Part shown: piece after piece, positions 1-7,915 of the stretch
How the letters are laid out: each line of letters opens with the position of its first letter
Position numbering within the stretch: position 1 is the stretch's first letter
From: an uncultured Bacteroidales bacterium
GTDB lineage: Bacteria; Bacteroidota; Bacteroidia; Bacteroidales; Paludibacteraceae
DNA: 64,000 nucleotides
NCBI GenBank assembly: GCA_934716995.1
Contig: CAKUYO010000011.1
Coordinates: forward strand, 4,179-68,178
Reading direction: 5' to 3'
Position numbers and translations under genes: made by a program
The notes under the pieces: generated by a model
What the model was told of the DNA's origin: nothing
The model's input: only the letters and a program-made list of their open reading frames with translations
The model's database searches: none

Positions 1-1641
1 TTCGCTCACTGTAGGAATAGCCGAACCACCTTCAAAACGATATGCCGGAGCCGTGATACGAATAGTATCGGACGATGTCAAACGATATGTCTTGCCAGGG
101 TCGTCCGGCTCGGTAATCACATTGCCGTCCTCGTCCAATGCATAGAACACACCCTGAATATCCAACGGAATGGAGTTGGTTATCTTCATGATTAGTTTCA
201 AATCGCTGGTTTTCAGCGTATCAATCATATCCACCGATGCCAACAGCGAATCCAAGGTATATCGGCTGATGTCTATATCCTTTATGGTATCACTATACTC
301 AATCCCCACTCCTTCGTTAAAAATAAACGGCAATGTAGCGACAGCGTCCACATAGACACCCGTATTGGGCGTGATACGTATCTGCGGTGTACGCTGGCGA
401 TTGAAATCTATAGAAAATTTATAACCGAATATATCGGGACGGATGGCAAACAAACGGTCAATATGCCCGAATGCCTCTGTATTGTCGAAACGCACGTGCA
501 TAGTAGCCGAATCGCCTATTGCACTTGTCAGCGGCAGATACTCATCAGGCGTAAAATCGCGATAAAGAGTCTGGTTGCCATTGAAAGTGGCATATCGTTT
601 CTGCGATTTGTCTTCGGTCTCCACAAACAGATAATCCCCCTGCATCATCAACGCACCCGCCACCTTGGTGGTAATCTGCATATCCACGACCGGTTCGGCA
701 AACGGCAGTTTGGCTTTCTTGAGTTGCGTCCACGCAGCCCATTCTTTAGCAATGCTCACCGTATCCTCGTCATACATGTCGCTTGAGGGGGTAAACATAC
801 CCCATATAGCCGCATAATCGATAAATTGTACAGCCAAATGATACTCAAATGCCGCATTATCGGCTATTGTTACCTTACCGGCAGAGGTAGGCACCGTAAA
901 ATTGAAATAGATGACAAAATCACAGGTGTCTATTACATTGCCGAAATACGCCTCCGGCGTGGAGGGTGTTCTGTTTTTCATCAAATTGACAGTAAACTCC
1001 GTTACTTGGATGGGTATATCCTGACTATAACCGTATCCGTCACCCTTTGAATACACCACCACGTTTTTGCCCTGCGGGCGAGAAAAAGCAGAGCCCAAAT
1101 CAATGCTCACGCTATTGATCCACTCCCATTTCAGCGGCAGGTTCTTGGGCACAATCGTACTGATAAAATTAGCATTCTCTATCAATGCGCTATCCAAACG
1201 CTCGTCGTCCTCATTACTATTGATACCTTTCAGTTTCAACGTAAGAGGAAAAGCCAACGTAATCTCTTTGTTGTCATCGCCTGTAATCTGATGATTGCTA
1301 AGTTCCTGACTTTCCCGCAACTTGTCATACACATTCATAGTGAGTGTTTTCTCCGAGACATACCGGCTCAAATCCACTTGGTGGTACTTTTTATCCACGC
1401 TGAATGTATCTCTGAAAGTCAGGATTCCCTTGTTGTCAAGCGAATCCACATAGATATTCGATACTTGCCCGTCGGCAAGAAAATCACCGATAGTAGCACT
1501 CATCGAACCTACCGGCAGAGCAATACCCATATCCAACTCTGCGGTCGTGTCGATGTTTTTCAAGTCCACATCCGCTTTGCAACCACTCATAGCCAAGCCT
1601 GCACAGCCCGCTACAACAAAGAATAGATGTTTTGCTTCCAT
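1..1641 (-). CDS. Secreted lipoprotein of unknown function, 3' end outside window
   Basis: An open frame of 547 codons runs from an ATG at 1641 off the left edge. The N-terminus is a lipoprotein signal (hydrophobic stretch ending AMSGC, Cys at residue 21), so the protein is probably anchored in the outer membrane or on the surface. The mature part starts with an acidic segment (DVDLKNIDTTAELDMGIALP) of a kind I associate with Bacteroidales surface lipoproteins, but I cannot name the family. A Bacteroidota -7 box (TACCTTTG) lies 36 bp upstream. Its start faces the inversion segment at 1789-3123, whose internal promoter currently points at this gene, so expression may be phase-variable. Confidence 0.75.
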   Translation of the reverse strand, partial: MEAKHLFFVVAGCAGLAMSGCKADVDLKNIDTTAELDMGIALPVGSMSATIGDFLADGQVSNIYVDSLDNKGILTFRDTFSVDKKYHQVDLSRYVSEKTLTMNVYDKLRESQELSNHQITGDDNKEITLAFPLTLKLKGINSNEDDERLDSALIENANFISTIVPKNLPLKWEWINSVSIDLGSAFSRPQGKNVVVYSKGDGYGYSQDIPIQVTEFTVNLMKNRTPSTPEAYFGNVIDTCDFVIYFNFTVPTSAGKVTIADNAAFEYHLAVQFIDYAAIWGMFTPSSDMYDEDTVSIAKEWAAWTQLKKAKLPFAEPVVDMQITTKVAGALMMQGDYLFVETEDKSQKRYATFNGNQTLYRDFTPDEYLPLTSAIGDSATMHVRFDNTEAFGHIDRLFAIRPDIFGYKFSIDFNRQRTPQIRITPNTGVYVDAVATLPFIFNEGVGIEYSDTIKDIDISRYTLDSLLASVDMIDTLKTSDLKLIMKITNSIPLDIQGVFYALDEDGNVITEPDDPGKTYRLTSSDTIRITAPAYRFEGGSAIPTVSE

Positions 1642-1676
1642 TGTGAATTTAGTTTTTATACGTACAAAATAGCGCA

Positions 1677-1684
1677 CAAAGGTA
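1677..1684 (-). promoter_or_regulatory. -7 promoter box of the lipoprotein gene
   Basis: On the minus strand this reads TACCTTTG, a match to the Bacteroidota -7 consensus TAnnTTTG. The -33 position (about 1705-1708) reads only CTTG. It lies outside the inverted repeats, so it would stay in place after inversion. Confidence 0.5.
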
Positions 1685-1788
1685 CACTTTTTTTTTTACA
1701 TACACAAGCACACCACAAAAAACAACAGGCACAGATAAACATCTGTACCCGTTTCCCGATAAAATACCCTCAATGTCTATATTTTCCG

Positions 1789-1822
1789 CTCCGAACCTGT
1801 CGCACAAAAACGACCGTTTTTT
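1789..1822. repeat. Left inverted repeat (34 bp) of the inversion segment
   Basis: These 34 bp are the exact reverse complement of 3090-3123. Within the repeat is AAAAACGACCGTTTTT: two 7-bp inverted arms around an asymmetric AC dinucleotide. This is the layout of a crossover site for a small serine recombinase, where the 2-bp core sets the orientation. Confidence 0.85.
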
Positions 1823-1831
1823 ATCAACGTG

Positions 1832-1863
1832 CAAAAGTAGTGCTTTAATTTTATATATGCAAA
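1832..1863 (-). promoter_or_regulatory. Outward-pointing promoter inside the inversion segment
   Basis: The minus strand reads TTTG (1860-1863), 20 bp spacer, TACTTTTG (1832-1839): a full match to the Bacteroidota promoter. It lies just inside the left inverted repeat and reads out through it toward the lipoprotein gene. If the segment inverts, it would map to about 3049-3080, reading right toward 3169 and the pigment genes. Confidence 0.6.
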
Positions 1864-2150
1864 TTTTTCCACAAAAAAACATACAAAATGATACATTTCG
1901 AAACGTTTCTATGTTTAATAACATATAAAAGACCCATACTCCGGCATATCGGTATCTTTTGCCTTGCAATCTCTTGTATATATCGAAAAAAAGTTAGATT
2001 TTTGCCCCAATCCATATTTTTCTCATCCGCACGCGCATACACATATTGCGCTGTAATGGTCTCCTATGCCGCAAGCGGCAAGAAAAATTAAAGAAAATAA
2101 AGAAAACAGACCGCTTCTTTGTCCTTACTTGTAGGTAACAACTCTATGTT

Positions 2151-2208
2151 ATTTGTATGTGATTTGTATGTGATTTGTATGTGATTCGTATGTGATTCGT
2201 ATGTTATT
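2151..2208. repeat. Five tandem 11-bp repeats upstream of the invertase gene
   Basis: Five consecutive 11-bp units of ATTTGTATGTG (the last two ATTCGTATG-type) end about 70 bp before the invertase start, inside the inversion segment. One helical turn per unit would place the same bases on one face of the DNA, so protein binding is possible. No known operator is recognised. Confidence 0.7.
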
Positions 2209-2279
2209 AAGCGGTTTTTACTTGTATTTCAGTAATTTGATACTGATAGTTCGTTATTAACTAAATTTAATTGATATGT

Positions 2280-2897
2280 ATGATTTACGGATACATTCGT
2301 GTCTCTACCGACAAGCAAACGGTAGAAAACCAACGTTTTGAAATTGTACGTTTTTGCGAAAAAGAGCACTTGCAGATAGACGGTTGGATAGAAGAAACCA
2401 TCAGCGGCACCAAGGCGTACAACAAACGTGCATTAGGCAAACTGCTCAAACAAGTCCGCCAAGGCGACATCATCATTTGTGCCGAGTTGTCCCGTCTCGG
2501 ACGCAATCTGTTTATGATTATGGAGATACTCAATATATGTATGACAAAAGAATGTAAGGTTTGGACAATCAAAGACAAGTACCGTCTCGGCGATGATATT
2601 CAGAGCAAAGTTTTGGCGTTCGCTTTCGGTCTATCGGCAGAAATAGAGCGCAATCTCATCTCGCAGCGCACCAAAGAAGCCCTTGCCCGCAAAAGAGCAA
2701 GTGGCGTACAACTCGGACATCCCAAAGGACAGAGCAATGCGTTCGAAAAACGCAAGTTGCACCGCAAACGGCACAAAATAAAAGCCCTTCTTGCCGCAGG
2801 TACTTCGATCACATCTATGGCAAAACTATGCCACGTCCACCGCACCACTATGTCCCTCTATCTCTGCGACATAGGTGCCACTACTTCTAATAAGTAA
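2280..2897 (+). CDS. Mpi/Hin-type small serine DNA invertase
   Basis: This 205-residue serine recombinase should catalyse site-specific inversion through a phosphoserine intermediate. Seen: N-terminal catalytic block MIYGYIRVSTDKQTV with Ser9 as nucleophile, the conserved ELSRLGRN arginine motif, the long helix around IERNLISQRTKEAL, and a C-terminal helix-turn-helix (AAGTSITSMAKLCHVHRTT). Length and domain order fit Hin/Gin invertases, and the N-terminus closely resembles the Bacteroides master invertase Mpi as I remember it. I prefer the ATG at 2280, which begins the family's canonical N-terminus, over the TTG at 2271. The gene sits inside a 34-bp inverted repeat (1789-1822, 3090-3123), which makes that segment its most likely substrate; Mpi-type enzymes can also act on distant sites. 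Confidence 0.9.
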   Translation: MIYGYIRVSTDKQTVENQRFEIVRFCEKEHLQIDGWIEETISGTKAYNKRALGKLLKQVRQGDIIICAELSRLGRNLFMIMEILNICMTKECKVWTIKDKYRLGDDIQSKVLAFAFGLSAEIERNLISQRTKEALARKRASGVQLGHPKGQSNAFEKRKLHRKRHKIKALLAAGTSITSMAKLCHVHRTTMSLYLCDIGATTSNK

Positions 2898-2905
2898 ATA
2901 AAAAC

Positions 2906-2995
2906 AAAACTGGCAAAACCTGTCTTGCGGCGCAACACGCGCCGCGCTCAAAGGCAAGCCCGTGTTGGGCGCGCAGTAGGTTTTGCAAGTTTTGT
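2906..2995 (+). terminator. Long imperfect hairpin after the invertase gene
   Basis: The outer arms (AAAACTGGCAAAACC at 2906 and GGTTTTGCAAGTTTT at 2979) pair with one mismatch. Inner GC-rich arms around GCAACACGCG and CGTGTTGGGCGC pair further. It begins within 10 bp of the invertase stop and is followed by T-rich sequence. A terminator is the simplest reading; it would also isolate invertase transcripts from the pigment genes. Confidence 0.55.
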
Positions 2996-3089
2996 TCATA
3001 TTCTCCTATTTTCAACAAACGCAAAACCGCATAACACATTGATAGTATTTATTTTACATGCCGATTTATACCACAAAAACGTATAGCAC

Positions 3090-3123
3090 AAAAAACGGTC
3101 GTTTTTGTGCGACAGGTTCGGAG
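3090..3123. repeat. Right inverted repeat (34 bp) of the inversion segment
   Basis: Exact reverse complement of 1789-1822, with the same quasi-palindromic core, here AAAAACGGTCGTTTTT. It ends 45 bp before the ATG of the first gene leading into the pigment block. Just inside this repeat I find no TAnnTTTG box reading right, unlike the inside of the left repeat. Confidence 0.85.
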
Positions 3124-3168
3124 TAAGTCCAAATTAAAATTAATGTAATAAAAAGTCATTATTTTGTT

Positions 3169-3606
3169 ATGAAAAAAGTGTACTTGTTTATGATGGCACT
3201 GCTGTGTTCATTTTCTGCTTTTTCTGCAAACCGTTTACAATTTGTGATAGACTACAAAAACGGTATCTACCAAGGATATACGTACGATAAAATCATCGTG
3301 GAGGAAAAGGATTTCCTGAAAGATAAGCACCGCTACGAGGGGCGTTTCTATGAGGAGTTTCAGAACAACTACAAGGGTGTAGCGTATATCCCGGAGGTGG
3401 TCAATGAAGACGAACCCGTGCTGAAGATAGAGATACTGCAGGTAACCCGAAAGGGCGACTTGCAAGCCAACGTAATTTACGGAAACCAAACAACCACTAT
3501 GCAGGCAGAAGGCGGTACATTCGGCACATTCCTGAACCTGTTCGGGGACGGTATGGAGCACCTCGGCAAGCAAGTAGGCAAATGGATGAAAAAGGTTGCA
3601 CGGTAA
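3169..3606 (+). CDS. Small exported protein of unknown function
   Basis: A 145-residue protein with a clear signal peptide (MKKVYLFMMALLCSFSAFSA, cleavage expected near residue 19-20), so periplasmic or envelope-located. I do not recognise the mature domain; it is rich in charged and aromatic residues, with no Cys motif or repeat. It is the first gene to the right of the inversion segment, and only 29 bp separate it from the tyrosine ammonia lyase gene, so it probably heads the same transcript. Its own upstream region has only an imperfect -7 box (TA-N1-TTTG at 3160-3166) and no TTTG at -33, which fits dependence on the inverting promoter. Confidence 0.75.
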   Translation: MKKVYLFMMALLCSFSAFSANRLQFVIDYKNGIYQGYTYDKIIVEEKDFLKDKHRYEGRFYEEFQNNYKGVAYIPEVVNEDEPVLKIEILQVTRKGDLQANVIYGNQTTTMQAEGGTFGTFLNLFGDGMEHLGKQVGKWMKKVAR

Positions 3607-3635
3607 AATAGCAAAAACAAAATCAAGAATACATA

Positions 3636-5147
3636 GTGAGACATACTATTGACGAAGTAAGAGACATCCTGTATGGCGGCAAACAACTGACCATAACAGA
3701 TGCAGAATATCAGACCGTAAACGAGAGTTACACGTTCCTCAAACGCTTTGCAGAGGACAAGGTCATCTATGGTATCAATACCGGCTTCGGACCGATGGCG
3801 CAGTGGCGCGTGGGCGACCGGTATCTGAAAGACCTGCAATACAACATCATACGCAGCCACTCCACCGGTGCGGGCGAACCGATAGAAGACCGCTATGTGC
3901 GGGCGGCGATGATAGCACGCTTGGGGTCGTTCTTGCAAGGCAAGAGCGGTATCCATACCGAGGTGATAGACTTGCTGACGGCATTTATCAACCGGAGTAT
4001 CATACCGTTTGTACCCAAGCACGGCAGCGTGGGGGCAAGCGGCGACTTGGTGCAGTTGGCGCATATCGCATTGTGCCTGATAGGCGAAGGCAAGGTACAC
4101 TACAGGGGCGAATGGCGCAAGACAGGCGAGGTACTGCAGGAATGTGGGCTGGAGCCTATCCATATCCATATACGCGAGGGGCTGAGTGCCACCAACGGGA
4201 CTTCGGTGATGACGGGAATAGGTATGGTGAACCAGTTTGATGCGGAGAACCTGCTGTGTTTGGCGGTACTGACAAGCGTGTGGATGAATGAGGTGGCATC
4301 GTCGTTCGACGACCTGATGGCTGCCCCGCTCAACGAGTACCGCCGGCACACGGGTCAGATATACATCGCCGAGGAGATGCGCCGTATTGCCGCTGGGAGC
4401 AAGTGTTTGCAGAAACGCGAACACGAACTGTATGACAACGGACACAGCGGGGAGAAGGTGTTCGAGCATAAAGTGCAGGCATACTACAGCCTGCGCTGTA
4501 CGCCGCAGATATTAGGTCCGATATGGGAGACACTGCAAAACAGCCGCCGTGTATTGGAAGAGGAACTGAATGCCGCCAGCGACAATCCGATAGTGGACCC
4601 GACTACCGAGAATGTGTATCACGGCGGGAACTTCCACGGGGATTATATCTCATTGGAGGAAGACAAGGTGAAGATAGCCCTTGTGCGCCTGACCATGACG
4701 GCAGAGCGGCAACTGAACTACCTGTTCCACGACCGTATCAACGGTATCCTGCCGCCGTTCCTCAACAAAGGGGTGCTGGGACTGAACTACGGCATGCAGG
4801 CGTGCCAGTTTACCGCTACGAGTACCACGGCAGAGAGTCAGACGCTGGCTATGCCCAACTATGTGCACTCGATACCCAACAACAACGACAACCAGGACAT
4901 CGTATCGATGGGCACCAACACCGCCGAACTGTGCAAACAGGTGATAGACAACGCTTATCAGGTGATGGGTATCCTGATGATGGCACTGGCGCAGGCGGTG
5001 GACTGCTTGGACATAGCGGACAAGTTGGCACCCGCCATCCGTGCGGAGTACGATGCCATCCGCCGTCTTACCCCTACCATAGTGGAAGATACACCGTTCT
5101 ATGAGGATATAGAAGCAATCATACAATACCTTAGAAACAAAGCATAA
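3636..5147 (+). CDS. Aromatic (tyrosine) ammonia lyase of the pigment pathway
   Basis: A member of the histidine/phenylalanine/tyrosine ammonia lyase family. It likely deaminates tyrosine to 4-coumarate, the aryl starter of flexirubin-type polyenes. Seen: the Ala134-Ser135-Gly136 triad (GSVGASGDLVQLAH) that forms the MIO cofactor, catalytic Tyr in VIYGINTGFGPMAQ, and blocks RSHSTGAGEP, NGTSVMTGIG and SIPNNNDNQDIVSMG. The 503-residue length is normal. The motifs closely match Flavobacterium tyrosine ammonia lyases as I remember them; with His75 in the selectivity region, tyrosine is favoured over histidine. The start is GTG at 3636: an in-frame TAG at 3609 and no ATG between leave little choice. 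Only 6 bp separate it from the next gene. Confidence 0.88.
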   Translation: MRHTIDEVRDILYGGKQLTITDAEYQTVNESYTFLKRFAEDKVIYGINTGFGPMAQWRVGDRYLKDLQYNIIRSHSTGAGEPIEDRYVRAAMIARLGSFLQGKSGIHTEVIDLLTAFINRSIIPFVPKHGSVGASGDLVQLAHIALCLIGEGKVHYRGEWRKTGEVLQECGLEPIHIHIREGLSATNGTSVMTGIGMVNQFDAENLLCLAVLTSVWMNEVASSFDDLMAAPLNEYRRHTGQIYIAEEMRRIAAGSKCLQKREHELYDNGHSGEKVFEHKVQAYYSLRCTPQILGPIWETLQNSRRVLEEELNAASDNPIVDPTTENVYHGGNFHGDYISLEEDKVKIALVRLTMTAERQLNYLFHDRINGILPPFLNKGVLGLNYGMQACQFTATSTTAESQTLAMPNYVHSIPNNNDNQDIVSMGTNTAELCKQVIDNAYQVMGILMMALAQAVDCLDIADKLAPAIRAEYDAIRRLTPTIVEDTPFYEDIEAIIQYLRNKA

Positions 5148-5153
5148 AGCATT

Positions 5154-5954
5154 ATGAAAAGAAGTATTACTTTAGTGGTCTGCGCCTTGTGTACATGGAT
5201 GGCTATGGCACAAGACATCATTGTGACCAAAGATGCCAAACGCATTGAGGCAAAGATTCAAGAGGTTTCGAGTACGGAAATCAAGTATAAGAAGTTCACC
5301 TATCAGGACGGACCGGTGTTCGTACTGCCCATAGCGGATGTGAACTCTATCCTGTTTGAGAACGGAGACGTGCAGGTGTACCACCAAGAACCGGTCAAAG
5401 CACAAGACACCGACACAAATACGGACAAAGAAAGCGTAACGGCAAACCATTCCTCCCAACAAGCCGACAATCAAACGGGCTTGATAGAAAAACGGGACGA
5501 TTATTATTACCTGAGTACCGGCACAGGAACGACCCGTATGGATAAGCAGGCATACCTGCGGTTCATACAAAACAACTGCCCCGAGGCATGGCAACGTTAC
5601 CTGCAAGGCAATAAGTTGTGGAAAGCCGGTTGGGGACTCCTTGGCGCAGGTATCGGCATTGAGATGCTAATCGGTGTGCCTTTGTTCTGTGTGGGATATG
5701 CCGACCTCTATAATACGACTGCATACTACGGCGGCTACTACAGCAATTCCAGTTATGCCAAGATTGCTGCGGGGACTGCCTTTATCACTATTGGTTCCCT
5801 TATGGAGGCAGGTTCTATACCTCTGTTGATAGTGGGAGGTATCAGGCGTAATAATACGCATGAGGTGTACAATGCCAGTTGCGCCAAGCCCAATACGGTT
5901 TCTTTGAATCTGCAAAGCAGTGCCAATGGTATTGGTTTGGCACTTAAATTCTAA
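5154..5954 (+). CDS. Exported protein with a basic N-terminal module and two hydrophobic segments
   Basis: A 266-residue protein with a signal peptide (MKRSITLVVCALCTWMAMA). Residues 20-75 form a module (IIVTKDAKRIEAKIQEVSS followed by IKYKKF) that I know from many Bacteroidales envelope proteins of undefined function. A linker rich in Asp, Thr and Gln follows, then two hydrophobic, Gly-rich stretches near residues 160-235 that may cross a membrane. It sits between the ammonia lyase and the ketoreductase with gaps of 6 and 3 bp, so it is translated with the pigment genes. I know of no role in pigment synthesis; an envelope role is inference only. Confidence 0.75.
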   Translation: MKRSITLVVCALCTWMAMAQDIIVTKDAKRIEAKIQEVSSTEIKYKKFTYQDGPVFVLPIADVNSILFENGDVQVYHQEPVKAQDTDTNTDKESVTANHSSQQADNQTGLIEKRDDYYYLSTGTGTTRMDKQAYLRFIQNNCPEAWQRYLQGNKLWKAGWGLLGAGIGIEMLIGVPLFCVGYADLYNTTAYYGGYYSNSSYAKIAAGTAFITIGSLMEAGSIPLLIVGGIRRNNTHEVYNASCAKPNTVSLNLQSSANGIGLALKF

Positions 5955-5957
5955 TGT

Positions 5958-6692
5958 ATGGGGGAGAATAAGTATGCCTTGGTAACAGGCGGTAGCCGCG
6001 GTATAGGTCGCGCTATTGCCGAGCGTCTGGCACGCGACGGATACATAGTGGTTATCAATTACCTGAGCAACACACAGGCAGCCGAAGAGACACTGCAGCA
6101 TATAGAAGCGGCAGGCGGCAAGGCGGAGTTGCTGCCTTATGACGTATCCGATGCAGAGGCTACGCTGACGGCTTTGCAGAGTTGGGAAGAGAAACACGAG
6201 AACGCTCACTTCGATGTACTTGTAAACAATGCGGGCATTCGGCGTGACAACCTGTTGGTATTTATGGACGACAAGGAGTGGCACGATGTGATGACGACCA
6301 ATCTGGACAGTTTCTATTACCAAACACACTACGTGCTGCAGGGTATGCTGCGTGCACGCCACGGGCGGATAGTGAATATCTCCTCTATATCGGGTGTATC
6401 GGGCTTGGCAGGACAGGTGAACTACTCTGCCGCCAAAGCCGCACTGATAGGTGCCACCAAGGCACTATCCAAAGAAGTGGCGGCCCGCAAAGTAACGGTG
6501 AATGCCGTGGCTCCCGGGTTCATAACCACGGATATGACCGCCGACTTGGACGAGGCGGCACTGAAGAAGACCATACCTATGGGACGCTTCGGCACGGCAG
6601 AAGAGGTGGCGGCATTGGTCAGTTTCCTGGTAAGCGAAGAGGCAGCGTATATCACAGGGCAGGTAATCAATATAGCGGGAGGAATAGGATGA
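5958..6692 (+). CDS. fabG: 3-oxoacyl-ACP reductase (FabG-type SDR) of the pigment PKS
   Basis: A classical short-chain dehydrogenase of 244 residues. It should reduce the beta-keto group after each extension of the growing polyene on ACP, using NADPH. Seen: nucleotide-binding TGGSRGIG at residues 10-17, NNAG at 90-93, catalytic Ser near 143 in ISSISG, and Tyr156-x3-Lys160 (YSAAK). The PGFITTDMT segment is typical of FabG. It is the only ketoreductase in the block. Its stop codon overlaps the ATG of the following ketosynthase (ATGA), indicating translational coupling. Confidence 0.88.
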   Translation: MGENKYALVTGGSRGIGRAIAERLARDGYIVVINYLSNTQAAEETLQHIEAAGGKAELLPYDVSDAEATLTALQSWEEKHENAHFDVLVNNAGIRRDNLLVFMDDKEWHDVMTTNLDSFYYQTHYVLQGMLRARHGRIVNISSISGVSGLAGQVNYSAAKAALIGATKALSKEVAARKVTVNAVAPGFITTDMTADLDEAALKKTIPMGRFGTAEEVAALVSFLVSEEAAYITGQVINIAGGIG

Positions 6693-7915
6693 GGCGTGTG
6701 GTGATAACCGGTATGGGGATATGGTCCTGTATCGGCAAGGGGAAAGAGGAAGTAACCGAAGCACTTCGTGCGGGCAAATCGGGTATTGGTATTGACGAAC
6801 GCCGTACGGAGTATGGGTTCCGTTCGCCCTTGACAGGTATTGTGGCGCGTCCGGAACTGAAAGCACTGCTCCACCGCCGTCTGCGTATGGGCATGAGCGA
6901 AGAGGCGGAATACGCCTACATGGCTTCCCGCGAAGCGTTTGAGCAGGCAGGGATAGACGAACAATATCTCTTGGATAATGAAGTAGGTGTCATCTTCGGC
7001 AATGACAGCACGGCAGGGGCTACGGTGGAGGTACACGAGACGATGAAGCGCACGGGCGACTCCGCACAAGTGGGTTCGGGACTTATCTTCCAATCGATGA
7101 ACTCCACCGTAAGTATGAATATGAGTACCGTCTTCCACCTGCGCGGGATAAATCTGACCGTATCTGCGGCATGTGCCAGTGGCAGTCACTCCATCGGTAT
7201 GGGTTATATGTTTATCCGACAGGGACTGCAGGATATGATACTGGTGGGCGGAGCGCAAGAGGTGAACGAGTTCTCCATGGCGGCTTTCGATGCGCTGGGT
7301 ACGTTCTCCGTACGCACTGCCGACCCGAGCAAAGCCTCACGCCCTTTTGACAAAGACCGAGACGGATTAGTACCGAGCGGCGGAGCCGCGGCACTGGTGC
7401 TGGAAGACTATGACCATGCCATAGCACGCGGAGCCGCTATCATCGGTGAAGTCATCGGATACGGGTTCAGCAGCAATGGCGGAGCCATCTCGCAACCTTC
7501 GGCAACAGGCAGTATCGTGGCAATGCAGCGGGCATTGGCGGATGCCGGACTTACACCGCAGGACATTGATTATGTGAATGCACACGCCACGTCCACACCG
7601 CAAGGCGATGATATGGAGGCGGAAGCACTCACCCGTTTGTTCGGCAACGCAAAGGCATGGATATCCAGTACCAAATCGATGACAGGACACGAGTGCTGGA
7701 TGGCAGGTGCCTCCGAAGCCGTCTATAGTCTGCTTATGATGCAGAACGGCTTTGTCGCTCCGAACATCAACCTAGAGAACGTAGCCGACAGTGCCGCCAC
7801 ACTCCGAATAGCACGGCAAACCGTATTTACCGAAGTCCATACGGTGCTCAGCAACTCGTTTGGCTTCGGAGGAACCAACTCAGCCATCATACTATGCAAC
7901 TCTTTGAAGAACTAA
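6689..7915 (+). CDS. Beta-ketoacyl-ACP synthase (KS I) of the aryl-polyene PKS
   Basis: A FabF-like ketosynthase of 408 residues that should condense the aryl-primed acyl chain with malonyl-ACP. Catalytic residues are intact: Cys162 (SAACASGSHS), His299 (NAHATSTPQGDD) and His334 (GHECWMAG), with the C-terminal NSFGFGGTNSA loop. The ATG at 6689 overlaps the ketoreductase stop by 4 bp. Its 3' end overlaps the methyltransferase start by 22 bp. A longer in-frame opening upstream is only the shadow of the ketoreductase gene. Confidence 0.88.
   Translation: MRRVVITGMGIWSCIGKGKEEVTEALRAGKSGIGIDERRTEYGFRSPLTGIVARPELKALLHRRLRMGMSEEAEYAYMASREAFEQAGIDEQYLLDNEVGVIFGNDSTAGATVEVHETMKRTGDSAQVGSGLIFQSMNSTVSMNMSTVFHLRGINLTVSAACASGSHSIGMGYMFIRQGLQDMILVGGAQEVNEFSMAAFDALGTFSVRTADPSKASRPFDKDRDGLVPSGGAAALVLEDYDHAIARGAAIIGEVIGYGFSSNGGAISQPSATGSIVAMQRALADAGLTPQDIDYVNAHATSTPQGDDMEAEALTRLFGNAKAWISSTKSMTGHECWMAGASEAVYSLLMMQNGFVAPNINLENVADSAATLRIARQTVFTEVHTVLSNSFGFGGTNSAIILCNSLKN

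Noticed and set aside
2151..2208. CRISPR array
   Set aside because: Repeats are 11 bp, directly adjacent with no spacers, and no cas genes are present in the window.
2280..2897. Transposon resolvase of a Tn3-like element
   Set aside because: No transposase is present; the gene lies between perfect inverted repeats with crossover-like cores, which fits an invertase better.
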